Shown here: piece after piece, positions 47,358 to 59,090 of the stretch
Layout: each line of letters opens with the position of its first letter
How positions within the stretch are numbered: the first letter of the stretch is position 1
Assembly (NCBI GenBank): GCA_030142905.1
Contig: JASJOG010000179.1
Location: 372,001 to 436,000 of the forward strand
DNA length: 64,000 nucleotides
Reading direction: 5' to 3'
From: Heliopora coerulea
Taxonomy: Eukaryota; Cnidaria; Anthozoa; Scleralcyonacea; Helioporidae
The notes under the pieces: generated by a model
What the model was told of the DNA's origin: nothing
The model's database searches: none
The model's input: only the letters and a program-made list of their open reading frames with translations
Position numbers and translations under genes: made by a program

Positions 47358-47840
47358 GAAAAACCGAGCAGGAGTGCTTTATCGGGATTTAAGACACGAG
47401 GCGATAGCCGAGTGTTTTGGATCCGATAAAGCACGTACTGCGAGATGTCTTCTAAAATGAATCTCCTAATACGCTATTTTGCGAAGAAAGTTTGAAAATT
47501 TCTGTTTTCTAAGCCGAGAAAATTAACTTCTTTACGTATAAAGTCAAATTTCTTTATCACTTATGAAGACACGACACGGTTATGATTTTCTTTTGTATTT
47601 TCCTCATGAATTCTTAATGAGTTTTCTAACGGGATTTAAAACACGAACTGCGAGTTTTTTAACTGTCTTATGAAATTCACCTCTTAATACGCTAATTGGT
47701 TAAGAAAGTTCGGAAATTTATCGTTTGTAAGCCGAAAAAATTGAATTTCTTCACATATAAAGGCACATGTATCTTTATCACATATGTAGATCCGACACGC
47801 TTATGACTTTCTTTCGTCTTTTCCTCACAGATTTTTAATG

Positions 47841-47848
<8 letters not shown>
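47358..47848 (+). repeat. Repeat family A, copies 2 and 3 in tandem
   Basis: Copy 2 (about 47358-47630) matches 11830-12110; copy 3 (about 47631-47848) repeats its right part (TAATACGCTAATT, GTAAGCCGA, TTCACATATAAAG, TTCCTCAC). Bases 47375-47433 form the same hairpin as at 11843-11901, with arms TGCTTTATCGGGAT and ATCCGATAAAGCA. Confidence 0.75.
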
Positions 47849-47891
<43 letters not shown>

Positions 47892-47892
47892 A
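47845..47892 (+). repeat. (AT)n microsatellite at LINE 5' junction
   Basis: About 45 bases of AT run directly into the truncated reverse transcriptase that follows. Confidence 0.9.
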
Positions 47893-49290
47893 TGACATCT
47901 TATTGAACATGAACAAGCAGCATGTGACGTTGCTGGTTTGTCTGGACCTCAGTGCTGCATTCGATACGATTGATCACATGGTATTGCTTCAGTGTCTTGA
48001 TAATAAGTTTGGTTTTGGCGGAACCGCCTTGATGTGGTTCCGCTCGTATTTGTCGGGCAGATTTCAACAGGTAGTAATTGATGGTGTAAAGTCAGACAAG
48101 TTGAAATTAACTTGGGTGTACCCCAAGGTTCCTGTCTTGGGCCACTACTGTTTTCCATCTACACGAGTCAGATATTTGACATCGTTAGTGGACATCTTCC
48201 TACAGTGCATTGCTAAGCTGATGATACCCAAATGTACTTGGCTTTTCGGTCGGATGATCGTGCTTCTCAAGATTTGGCCGTCGCCGCGATGGAGGCGTGT
48301 ATAAGGGATGTGCGGAGGTGGATGATCAAAGACAAGCTTAAGATCAATGACGATAAGACTGAATTTATTCTTATTGGCACCCGTGTTCAACTGGAGAAAG
48401 TAAAGATTGATAGTCTAGTGATTGGAGACTCTGTAGTTTCTTCTAATAGTGAGCCCACAAGAAATTTAGGTACATGGTTCGACAGTAATTTTACCATGAG
48501 CACGCATATTACGAAAATATGTAAAGCTAGTTTCTTTTGTCTTCACAACATAAGCTGTATTAGAAAGTTTTTAAGCCATGAAATTACGGAGACTCTAATA
48601 CATGCACTTGTGACTAGTCGCCTGGACTATTGTAATTCGCTATTGTACGGGTTACCGAATTGTCTTATCTCTAAGCTGCAACGTGTGCAAAACGCAGCTG
48701 CCAGACTGATTTTTAAAGCACCTGGATATTGCCACATCACGCCCCTTTTAACTGAACTCCACTGGCTGAATATTAGACATAGAATCGACTTTAAAGTAAT
48801 GTTAATTGTATACAGAGCCATTCATGTGGCTGCCCCAGAATACATACGTGAATTAATATCTTTAAAGCCTGCCTCAAGTTACAGTCTGAGATCTAGTAAT
48901 AAGTGTATGCTTAAACCTCTGACAGTAAGAACACTGCCTACTCTTGGAGATCGAGCTTTTGCTTGTGTGGCTCCACTACTGTGGAATGGATTACCGTTAG
49001 AACTTAGGGAAGAACAGAGTAATGAAATTTTTAAACGGAAACTCAAGACGTATTTTTTTAAGAAGGCGTATTGTAACTAGTTAGTGTAAGGATGTTAAAT
49101 TCTTAAGCCTTTGTATGTTATTTGTGATTGATTGTTAAGGTATTCATATTTAAACTAAGTTACGACTTTTATGTAAATTACTATTTATTTTCATAGGATT
49201 CTTGTTAAGTGTAGCATTAATACTATTTGTAAAGCGCATTTGAAAACAGTAATGTTGAATTTGCGCTCTATAAATAAATATTATTATTAT
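47893..49290 (+). mobile_element. 5'-truncated CR1/L2-like LINE, one frameshift
   Basis: Begins within the reverse transcriptase (LLVCLDLSAAFDTIDHMVLL). A frameshift near 48110 separates this from the next part (VPQGSCLGPLLFSIY in a second frame, then YADDTQMYLAF in the frame 48232-49080). C-terminal landmarks are KINDDKTEFILIGTR, SRLDYCNSLLYGLP and LQRVQNAAARLI, then WNGLPLELRE, with a stop at 49078-49080. The 3' UTR ends CGCTCTATAAATAAATATTA before AT-type repeats. Confidence 0.85.
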
Positions 49291-49343
49291 ATATATGTAT
49301 ATATATATGTATATGTATATGTATATGTATATATATATATATG

Positions 49344-49374
<31 letters not shown>

Positions 49375-49590
49375 ATGTATAGATGGATGGATGGATGGAT
49401 GGATGGATGGATGGATGGATGGATGGATGGATGGATGGATGGATGGATGGATGGATGGATGGATGGATGGATGGATGGATGGATGGATGGATGGATGGAT
49501 GGATGGATGGATGGATGGATGGATGGATGGATGGATGGATGGATGGATGGATGGATGGATGGATGGATGGATTGATTGATTGATTGATTT
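49271..49590 (+). repeat. Microsatellite: ATATGT then (GGAT)n then (TGAT)n
   Basis: AT/ATATGT repeats to about 49380, a nearly uninterrupted GGAT array of about 190 bases (49382-49572) and a short TGAT tract. It lies between the 3' ends of two LINEs in opposite orientation. Open frames across it are artefacts. Confidence 0.95.
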
Positions 49591-50590
49591 TTATTTAATC
49601 ACGGTAATTCTATCAGAAATAAAATTACAAAGGAATTTTAGCTCTGGTCTACCTAGAAGCCGTGTGAATAATATAACGTATTTACATATTTTTTTTTTTT
49701 ATGAATATATTTACATATATACAAAGGACTAATTACAGTTGTTTTTAATGTTGTCAATGCAAAAGTTGCAGTTCCGGATATCTCGCTTGAATTTGTTTGA
49801 ATCCTTTTCATTTCTTAGTGAACTCGGTAATGAATTCCACAAGATTGATCCTGAGACTGCAAAGCTGTTTCTGTAGGTTTTAGTTCTTACTTTTGGTATC
49901 TGGAGAGTATTATCAGATCTGAGGTTATAAATGTTTGTCCCAATTTGTTTGTCAAACATTTCACTTAGATAGGATGGAGTTTGGCCATTGGCAACCTTAT
50001 GCATCATAATTGCTTTTTGGCATTTTCTATTATGATCCAGAGTAGACCATTTTAGGTTTAAAAAGACATCACAAGTATGGATAGAATATGGTGCCCCAGT
50101 TATGATGCGGGCTGCACGGTTTTGTAGTTTTTGGAGCTTATCAATAAGTGTTTTATCAATGCTATCCCAAACAACAGAACAATAACTGAAATGTGGTTCA
50201 ACAATAGCATTGTAAACCATTGTTAGCAGCTCCTGGTTAAGAAAAGGCTTGGCTTTCTTCATAATTCGTAAGTTTGTTTTTATTTTGCTAATGATATTTT
50301 TAATATGTCTTTTCCAATTTAAATTTTCGTCAATTGTAAGACCCAGACATTTGACCTCCCTAGCTTGTTTTAAAGCTATTCCATTAATTGATAAATTTAG
50401 TTGGTTTGATAAGCTGGCTATTCTTTGCCAGGAACCAATTATCATGTACTCAGTTTTAATGACATTCAGTGTCAGTTTATTGACACAAAGCCAATCTACT
50501 ACACATTCAATGTCTTTATCAAGCATAGATTTAATTTCTGAAATAGAAGAACCAGAAGCAGTTAGGTTTGTGTCATCTGCATACATTCTG
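49590..50590 (-). mobile_element. 5'-truncated CR1/L2-like LINE
   Basis: The minus strand begins at the active-site motif (MYADDTNLTASG, 50586) and stays open for 285 codons to 49729. It includes LTLNVIKTEYMIIGS, KCLGLTIDENLNWKRHI, FSYCSVVWDSI, KLQNRAARIITGA and WNSLPSSLRN. The 3' UTR ends in a CAAT-type tail at 49573-49590. Its style is close to the copy at 9693-11570. Confidence 0.85.
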
Positions 50591-50608
50591 GTTGAACTGC
50601 ATTTAACA

Positions 50609-50654
50609 CAGATAGATAGATGGATAGATAGATGGATAGGTAGATGGATAGATG

Positions 50655-50713
<59 letters not shown>

Positions 50714-50749
50714 TGATTGATTAATTGATTGATTGATTGATTGATTGAT
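50609..50749 (+). repeat. (GATA)n and (TGAT)n microsatellites
   Basis: GATAGATG/GATA repeats to about 50710 and then TGAT repeats; they abut the 5' side of the preceding LINE. Confidence 0.95.
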
Positions 50750-51038
50750 GCTATTCATCTTCTTTGGGTGACACTGTGTTTTCCCATCAGATCATCAAAC
50801 TTTTCTGAGTATAGAGTTTGAGTAGCAATTACATTGGAGACAGAGACGTGACATGTTTCTAATACATTGTTGTTCAAAAAAAAACAAAAAACAAAAAAAC
50901 GTGTTTACGTAGATTCGCGTTTTTAGTTTTGTGAAGTCATTTTTTTTCAGTAAGTGTCAGTGACAGTTAATTTTACATTCAACTGTGTCTTTGTGCACAA
51001 TAAGACTGAAGTAAAAGATACATCCACAGACAAGTTGT

Positions 51039-51586
51039 TCAAACTATAGAAAGAATAGCTCCGGTTATAAAAGCACAAGCTAACAATGGTATCACAAAAC
51101 AGATAAAAGGGTAAAGTGGTGAGTAATGAAACAACAGAATAGAGAACGAGATGGAAAGGAAGCCTAAGGTAACTCCAAGGCCCAGCATCAATTCGACCAA
51201 CCGCATTGACCAGCTGAATCTCTTGGTGAGGTTGTCTTGATTATCATTACACTCGACCCTGCGAATCTTCTGAGAGATCTGATAAGCAATTATGGTTGTT
51301 CCAAGAAGAATTCCTACTCCAGACGAGGCTAAAGAAACGAAGACCAGTTCAAGGGTTGGATATGTAATAGGTATGTTTTTGGGGGATCTGGGATTTGGTG
51401 TTCCATCTGCAGATTTGTTACCACTCGCTGTTATTCCAGCGTTTTTCTTGAATGGCGCTAGCTCTATGTCCATGTGGGGAATTGATTTGCTGAGGTATGA
51501 GTTAAGCCAAGCCATTAGCAAGCCCGCAAAGGCAAACGATGTACCAGAAATAGCAATCAACCTTCTCTCCAAATCACTTGCTTCAC
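51039..51586 (-). CDS. T2 exon 2
   Basis: Acceptor TTTCGTCGTCCAG|GT, phase 1, then EASDLERRLIAISGTSFAFA and all membrane spans to the stop at 51039. Confidence 0.75.
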
Positions 51587-52636
51587 CTGGACGACGAAAA
51601 CAGAAAAACAAAGCCCGTTTGTTGCTTTTCTAAGAAAACCTTTGCAAGCCCAAATTTCTTCAATTCGTCAAAAACTACAGCGCTATTTGTGGTAAACGCT
51701 ATATAAATTTATAGACAGCTAAATTACACGGTCTCTACTATAGGTTGTTATACATATCATTGTACAAACATCCAGAGAATTGCTTAAAGTCAATCGACTT
51801 TTGGTCACCAGCTCCTCCTTGAAAATAAACGTGTGGGAGACAGTTGAGATGTTTGCCAAAAGACCTGGTCCTTACAGACATCGGTAATGCCAATATATTG
51901 TGTAAATACCCTCTCACTAGTCAGCTGTGATAATGTATCAGATACACAAGCACCAGCCACAGGCGAGTGATTGTGTGCCTGATACAGCATCAACGCGAAT
52001 AGTGTAAAGTACTTGTTATACGTATTCGTGTGAACATGAATAGTCTTTAAATATTGTGGAAGTTTCAATGATTTTAGCCGAGAAATTAACATAAAAAGTT
52101 CATGTAAATCACGAGTTTTATCATACAACAACTCATTAAATTCTTTATTCTTTTCTTTCATTCTTCATAATCATTAATTAACAACTACTCGCTGGAGGTG
52201 AAATGAGTATTGTTTAGGCGAATAATTGTTTTGGTATAATTACTGATATACTTGACAAGGAGGATCAGGGTTAGGTTTGGGATTACGATTGGGGTTAGTT
52301 CTAGCCCCAGCCTTGAAGTCTTACTGGTATATCGTCGGCAAACAGCTGTTATGGTTATGGCAATCGATGAAACTGGTCTGGACGTAAGCATGCAAAAAAG
52401 TCATTTCCTTACGTCTGTAACGTTATGGCATTGTCAGTGTTGTTAAGGTATAATTTACCCTTGCTTATGACAACCCAGTGGGTCTGTCCTCGCGTCATTG
52501 TGTCATTAGCATTGTATACGGGCTCTATAATATTGATACTTCGCAAATAGTGTAACAGTGACATGTTTTTACCTTTTCCATTCAGGTTCTGATCAGGCAG
52601 AAGCGCTTCCTGACGATTGCCGTTCTCGTGAGACAT
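51039..52636 (-). CDS. T2: predicted four-pass membrane protein (2 exons), paralogue of T1
   Basis: Exons on the minus strand: 52636-52573 (ATG TCT CAC GAG..., donor GGA AAA G|GTAAAA, phase 1) and 51586-51039 (acceptor TTTTCGTCGTCCAG; total 612 bases, 203 residues plus stop). Four hydrophobic spans align with T1: SGTSFAFAGLLMAWLNSYLS; VFVSLASSGVGILLGTTIIA; LGLGVTLGFLSISFSILLFH; and PFICFVIPLLACAFITGAIL. The intron has the same position and phase as in T1. The loop between spans 1 and 2 is Pro/Asn-rich and lacks the Cys pair of T1. No known family is recognised. Its start lies 478 bases from that of S2 on the other strand. Confidence 0.7.
52573..52636 (-). CDS. T2 exon 1
   Basis: ATG at 52636 encodes 21 polar residues (MSHENGNRQEALLPDQNLNG) and leaves in phase 1, as does T1 exon 1. 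Chosen because start, donor and phase all fit. Confidence 0.6.
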
Positions 52637-53114
52637 TTCACAAGTGCTAGAAATAAAACAAACAAAAGTTTGACAAACTCGTACACCGTCTTTTCGTTGC
52701 GCACAGTCGTATAACCGTTCACCGATGTCATGTAGACATCGCATCGCCAGTAGGATTGCCTTTTACAAATTATTTTGGAAACCAAGTCTCCAAAGCAGTA
52801 CAGCCGGACAAACGAAGATAAGAGACCAATCTTTTTAATTTCTTCAAAAATCGCTCTCCAACTATGCTGGAAAATACTGTCTCTTCTCGATTGTTATCGA
52901 GAAATTGTTCAAAAGCAGTTGGCAAGATGTAAGGTTTAGGTTTCTGCATAAAATATCACGTAAAACTATATGAGAACATAGTCTTCCAGGTAAGTGCATT
53001 TTCTCAGAATCTTGGTTGTTGCAAATATTTCCTGGTAATCCAAACCTCCACAACAACTTCCGCTTTAGTACTTTTCATGCACCGTGTTCTAATCAACCAC
53101 CGCAGGTCGAAATC
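52637..53114. promoter_or_regulatory. Shared promoter region of T2 and S2
   Basis: 478 bases between the two divergent start codons. An AG at about 53105 could be an acceptor for a 5'-UTR intron of S2. No core promoter motif is asserted. Confidence 0.4.
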
Positions 53115-53347
53115 ATGAATGTCCACCTTCGATCTGCGGTTTTAGTGTTTACGCTTTCAGATGTCTTCAAAGCTGTTTTAAGCGGATCAGGCACGATGAT
53201 AAACAACGAAAACTGCTGGATAAGCGTCAACCCCAGACGAGATGCGGAGGAAGAGTGCAACGTGTGTCTCTTGAACCATGATCAAATCATTTACATGCAA
53301 AAGCAGGACTTAAAGGAGACAAAATATGAAGCCGCTTCAAAACATAG
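53115..53347 (+). CDS. S2 exon 1, paralogue of S1 exon 1
   Basis: ATG at 53115 gives a moderately hydrophobic leader (MNVHLRSAVLVFTLSDVFKA), then ENCWISVNPRRDAEEEC and LLNHDQIIYMQKQ, ending CAT AG|GTAAGA in phase 2. S1 exon 1 shows the same order (ENC, Cys, D-x-II) and the same exit phase. The next exon must enter in phase 2; I could not identify it before 62873. Confidence 0.55.
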
Positions 53348-55774
53348 GTAAGAGTGCTATCTTAATTGTCGACAGCTAAAAAACAATTTAAAAAAATACG
53401 GTATTATATTATAATTGCCATTCTTCGTATTCACTAAGAAATTTGAGACCCCGTTACATCATTACATGAAGGTTCGCATTCGACAATCATAGGATACATT
53501 AATTACGCGTAGACAAGTTCCTTTAACTCAGAAAATCTTAAAAGTCTGGTTGTCATAATGTATCGAGAATTACCAGAACGGCGATGCAATTCGGACCGCT
53601 AAACGTGCTACTTTATGTAAAAGCACATCCGGGCAATTGAAACCACTCCAAATTCCGACCGTATAACTGATTCGAAAATTTCAACGATTGGTCTGTCTTT
53701 GACTACTGCGAATACAGCCCAAATAATCTTCGAGGAAAACGTTCTGGACAACGGTCACGACAATTGCAGTTTTTCACGTGGGATAGGTCGTCTTAAGTTC
53801 TGGAGAATGGCTCTACACATCGTAGCTATAACATGCTTTGAAAGGTAAATATCGCAACAAAATATTTAGCATCAATTTCAACAAAGCAACCCTGACACTC
53901 TAATGTTACGAAGCAATCTCGTTTGGACATCTTGTCGCGGCTTTGCTTGCAAACACTAGTGATATAAAAGAGCTAATCTAAGGAAATTATCTGATGGTCA
54001 ATTGATTGTATTGCTGAAACCTGTGAATCGTAAGAATCGCTAAGAATCATAATTTCCTCATCTACTTCGAGATAAAATATCCTACTCTTGAGTCTTGAAT
54101 GAGACCTCCACTTAACCTGTTAGGTGTAAAACCACGTCAAGGATTCATTACTGACAACATTTGTTCAATTTTACACTGTTTTCCTACCTTATGCAAAACC
54201 ACGGTTCCTACCTTTTTCAATTTTACACTGTTTTCCTACCTTATCCACGGTTCCAGCTGAACTTTCAAATTCAAAATTGTGGGAAAATCCCTTATTCCTC
54301 TTCTTAGTATATAACTCCCGTCTCGTGACGCAGCCTCACAACGGACGTTCATTGGATCGGATACTTCAGAGCACGTCAATAGTACTGACAGTAGTTCGAG
54401 TAATCTGCGTGGCGTTAGTCAGAGTAAACTTCCGAAAACACATGAGAAACGGTCTGTGACCCACGGTTTTCCTTCAAAAGGCGAAGAACAACGAAGTAAT
54501 ATTGCTTCGGTTAAATTTATGTTTAATGACAGCCTATGGCAATTTCGTTTAATAACAAAAATTAAGGAAGTGGAGCATGCATATAACCGCCATATAAACC
54601 TTATTACCAGGGCGAAGTGGACTCAAAAGTTTCGAATCAGGAGACATTGACAATACTGTCTTACAGTTGACCATCAAGTGGTTTCGTGAAATTATGCGTA
54701 AGTTCTTCTGTTTCAAAAACTGTGTGGCCATGATTTAGTCGAGACTTTGTGATAGCAAGCTATAATTAGTCTGTCTTAATCGACCAATTAAATAAACGTA
54801 TTTAAAATATGACTGATAGGCTGAGATGCTCAGTCTCTTCTTACTCGCTCCGTGTTTAAAAAGTGAAGCGATTATTTACCCCACCTACTGTTGGCGAACA
54901 ATGTTTGATGATCTGACTCGGTCAACTTAAATGTAGACTGAGAGCCATGTCAACACTCAAGGGAAGGAAATTCTACTTCAGAGACCTTGATTTTGCTTGT
55001 TTTGTAGTTCTGTAAACGCCTTGAAGCTACCGTTAAGGCTAAACGAAACTTTAAGCAGTTAAAAATTTAAAATTTGTTGTGCGCAGAGGTTATTCATGAT
55101 GTTCGAGTTTCATTCAGCAAATTCCGCCTTGTGCCGTACGAGTGAAAATAAAAATACGATTTTAACATATTTTACGACCCACGATGCTTTACCCATGACT
55201 TTTTACCCACCACCCACGACAATTATTTTGACTCATTTCCACCTGCATGGTTAATCAATAGTCAATGACCACTTGACTGTTAATTGCTTTCCTTACCTTC
55301 CTTGCAGCAAAAATTAGGATTTATTTGGATGTCATGCCGACAACAGAATATCACAGTTAAACAACTTTACACTTCTACCCAGCGACGACCATTTTCGCTG
55401 AATAGCCAGTTCCCCTTATTTCATCAGCGGAATACAACTATCAGAACACTTGGCGGTTTTTTCATTTTCATACAAACATTGAATTCCTAAAACGAATGGA
55501 AAGACAATTGCTCCGATTAACATTAAAGACAAGATTTCGAAAGGTAATCTGGTGTCGTGGCTTTAGACTTTCCGGGTGGAAAACGTAAATGAGAGAATAA
55601 TGAAAATGAGAAAATGAGAGCCCAGCTCAAAATTTTAAGGTGATCATTTTTATCCTGAGACTGGGTAATCTGGTAGTTGTGTTCAGTAAATGTATAAGGG
55701 GAACCGGCCATTTGAAGTTCTTCGGCAACCACTCTCTTTTGGTGGCGTTGATCACGAACCCATTTCAACCTTTT
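53348..55774 (+). other. Region downstream of S2 exon 1, no exon confirmed
   Basis: Several open stretches follow AG sites (about 53625-53844, 54290-54459, 55308-55489), but none fits in phase and similarity to S1 exon 2. Two near-identical TTTTACACTGTTTTCCTACC blocks occur at 54168-54245. Confidence 0.4.
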
Positions 55775-56080
55775 ATTTGTATTGGTAATAGCATGGTTTT
55801 GAATGCAATTTGGACAAATACACGCACGAGTGAGTTTTTCAAAGCCTATAGACGACTTTGAAGAACTTACAAATGTGTGATTTTCCAAATTGCACGAGAT
55901 ATCATGCTATTGCCTATTAATGACATACATGAAAAAAAATACAGTGCCAGAAAAGGTAAATCAGTCCCGAAAAAAGGTAATTTAGTACAAATTACTGTAG
56001 CACCCTTATTTCGGCCCTGTATTACCTTGAAATTGCACTACTCTTAGCCAAGCAGAATGGAGGAATTTTTCCATGTGTAT
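55775..56080 (+). repeat. Repeat family C, copy 2
   Basis: Matches 34082-34420 block by block (GTATTGGTAATAGC, CACGCACGAGTGAG, ATGCTATTGCC, ACAGTGCC, ACAAATTACTGTA, CCTTGAAATTGC). Confidence 0.6.
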
Positions 56081-56499
56081 TGTTAGGGAAATAATATAAT
56101 AAACGCGAATTAATGGAATTCATGGAAGAGTAAAAGTAATCTTAATAACTCAGAGTATATTCCTCTGTAACAACAACTGTAGACTTGATTTCCTCGTTAC
56201 TCTTGGAGGAAGGGTCTAAGATTCCGCCATCAGTGCTATCTTGCATACAAAAATCAATATGGAAGGGTTGTCTACGCCATTAATTGTAGTTATCAACACC
56301 TTTTAAAAACCGTTGGTTATTTTGGTGATACATACACTTTGATTCTGAATAAAAAACGTGAAATTTGTTAATTGAGTAGCAAGGCTTTTCAACAATTTTG
56401 TTCAAGTATCTTTGATAACGTTGGGAAATTTACATCGCCAATTTTTGCTGATTATTTTGAACATTGGTATGGATTTTTCTGTCAGTAATACTGGTAGGA

Positions 56500-56615
56500 T
56501 TAGTATTATTATTATAATCGATATCGATGTTAATGTTGTTGTTGCTGTTGCTGTTGTTGTTGTTATTGTTATCGTCATCGTCATCGTTATTGTTATTGTT
56601 TTATTTTATTTTATT
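56500..56615 (+). repeat. GTTGTT/ATCGTC simple repeats
   Basis: Short blocks of TTATTA, GTTGTT and CATCGT trinucleotides lead into TTATT repeats. Confidence 0.85.
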
Positions 56616-56864
56616 TAACTTTGCCTTGGTTATAATAAATATTCTAGATAAATTACAAGGTCTGGAATACCGCAACAACTAAAACCAGTTACTGCGGATC
56701 CATAAATACAACATAGCACAATAATTATTTTGATAGAGCATTACAAACAATCTAAGTCTAGGAAGAAACTGGAACATAACTTAAAACTACAAGTTGGGAA
56801 AACGCATAGACTTCGGACAGAGTTACATTATATGGAAACTGTTTTCCAAGATCGTGAGTCGTCG

Positions 56865-57725
56865 GGGTTGTAAGTAGATTGAACAGCAAAGTAGTAATAA
56901 TCTTTAAGTTTAGTTTTAAAGGTTCTTAGAGTGGTTGGCAGACGTGTTTCGTTGGGCAGTGCGTTCCATATTCTAGTTGCTCTTACTAAGTATGATTTGC
57001 TGTACGTAGATGTTCTGTTTGTTCGTTCTTCAAAGGCGTTGCTGTTAATTTTTTGTTGAAATCTAGTGAAGATATTAGGTTTAGTTTTCTTACGAAGAGT
57101 GGATTCGTTAAAGGAAGTATGTCCATTTGGTGGCTTTAAAAAAGAATACCATATCTGAATATTTGTGCCAGTAAGAGGGAGAAGGTTTATTTCAATTAGC
57201 CTGTCTTTGTTGGTAGTTTAACTATGGAAGGGGAGGCGAAGAATATATTTTGTCGCGCGGCGTTGGATCCGTTCAAGTTTTTTTTTATAAGTTCAGCTGA
57301 CTATGCGGCCCAAACTTGTGTTGCGTATCCAAGATGTGAACAGACAATTGCCAAGTAGATGGTACGTCGGTTGGTGATAGCAAAAACCTTGGATGTGGCT
57401 CTTCTTACGTACCCCAAAACAGTTTTAGCTTTTTGCAGCTTGAGCGTGGACCTGCTTCTTCCACGAGAGGTCAGAAGAGATCCACACTCCAAGGTCTCGT
57501 TCATGTTTGCAACACGCAAGTTCGGTCTTACCCATTAATCCTTACATTGGATCCTTTCAAGGTTCTTCTTTCTTGATATTATTTGAACCTTGCATTTCTC
57601 GTGGTTAAATGGAAGGTTCGAGGACATCAACCACTCATTAACATTTCTCACGTCCTGTTGCAATAAGTTGTTGTCTACTTTTGATGATATACACTTGGAC
57701 AATTTTGTGTCATCAGCAAATGTCT
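56865..57725 (-). pseudogene. Decayed LINE reverse transcriptase (3' half)
   Basis: The minus strand reads FADDTKLSKCISSKVDNNLL near 57720-57660, then WLMSSNLPFNHEKCKV, AKTVLGYVRRATSKVFAITN and YLAIVCSHLGYATQVWAA (57519-57301), and RATRIWNALPNETRLP near 56980-56930. Several frameshifts and stops separate these pieces. It lies in the possible S2 intron. Confidence 0.75.
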
Positions 57726-57884
57726 AAGAGAAAGCTGGTTTTCTAATAAATTTAAATATTAGTTCTTAAATGAACGTACGGTAGTTAGTTTCTTCAGATG
57801 TAATGGCAGACTGTTCTATCATTGAGTTGTTGTTGCAGTAAATGTTCTTCCACCTTCTCTTTTTCTCTGAAATTGAAATCCCCT

Positions 57885-58225
57885 TGTTATTGTCATTGTT
57901 GTTATTGTTGTTGTTATTGTTGTTGTTATTATTGTTGTTGTTATTGTTGCTGTTGTTATTGTCATTGTTGTTATTGTTGTTGTTGTTGCTATTGTTGTTG
58001 TTGTTGTTGTTGTTGTTGCTATTGTTGTTGCTATTGTTGTTATTGTTATTGTTGTTATTGTTATTGTTATTGTCATTGTTATTGTTGTTATTGTTATTGT
58101 TGTTATTGTTATTGTTATTGTCATTGTTATTGTTACCGTTATTGTTATTGTCATTGTTATTGTTATCATTATTACTGTTGTTATTGTTATTATTGTTATT
58201 GTTATCGTTATCGCTATTGTTATAT
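57885..58225 (+). repeat. (TTG/TTA)n microsatellite
   Basis: About 340 bases of GTTATT and GTTGTT trinucleotides with GTCATT variants. All reading frames remain open, giving false Leu- or Cys/Tyr-rich proteins. Confidence 0.95.
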
Positions 58226-59004
58226 CATATAGAATCATCGAGAATGGATCAACATCCTTCTTCCAGTTATTTCATGGTATGCTGAACCTAACTCATTGCA
58301 GTTACTCTAAGAATGACTCGCATGTAAGTACAACTGTATTTGTTGTAGGCTCTCTGTACAGACGTATTTCAGGCACTATACGAAAAATACGAGAAAGCGT
58401 TGACATGAAACGTTTGTTTGCATCAGCAATTCTAACATCCAATGGGTATTGCACTGAGGTTTGGAAGCAAAAATTGCTTAAATGATCAGGATTACGGATG
58501 ACATTCCACACCACTTCAACTGTGGCCTGCCACAACAACGCCTGCCACCCTTCTAGCTGGGATAAGGATCCCATATTGAAATCTAATTAGTAACCTTTTG
58601 AATGTCGGTGAAATACTCAAAACTCGAACTACTCGAACTCAGCTGGTGGAGTGAAAGTATCAGTGATGGTCAGCTTCCATGTATGACGTTTCTAATGCTA
58701 TATGCGAGCATGTGAAAATGTCTTGAACTTTTGTTGTTATTAAAGTCGTAGAATATATATCTCAAATTTAAGAAGTATTGAGGAAGGTCGTCGAGCTATA
58801 TAGTACTCAGGAAAGTTAGACAAAAAAGTAAAGTGTCTGTGTATCTACAAAGGAAACCTATCAGATATCTAAGCTGTCTCCCCAGAAGACCAGTAAAGGA
58901 CACCCCTCGCTGGTCCTTTTACTGGAGGAGGAAATTGAATTATGCCATGCAACCAAGGTAACTCAAATCTGAGAAAAGAAGAGAGCCGGAACCGAACCAT
59001 CGCT

Positions 59005-59090
59005 TAGCCCTGGCCAAATGGTAGTAACATTTTGTTCAACACCTTTCAACATTGTTGAATGATGTTGAACGATGTTGAAGTCAGGGATGG
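59005..59090 (+). mobile_element. MITE fragment related to 12733-13262
   Basis: AGCCCTGGCCAAATGGTAG plus CAACATTGTTGAATGATGTT and an inward GGGATGGTCAAACGCATTCA: a compact or deleted copy of the AGCCCTGGCC family. Confidence 0.5.

Noticed and set aside
49240..49583. Frames encoding repeated MDGW units
   Set aside because: Translation of the GGAT array in different frames; no start context or flanking coding sequence.
53625..53844. Open stretch with GT donor as S2 exon 2
   Set aside because: Its phase (leaving in 2) and sequence do not match S1 exon 2, and part of the stretch is open in a second frame, as in repeats.
55308..55489. Frame after TTGCAG as S2 exon 2
   Set aside because: It enters in phase 0 and runs to a stop, whereas S2 exon 1 leaves in phase 2; no convincing Cys pattern.
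57822..58285. Long open frames rich in Leu, Cys/Tyr or Thr/Ile
   Set aside because: All frames on both strands are open because the sequence is a TTG/TTA microsatellite.
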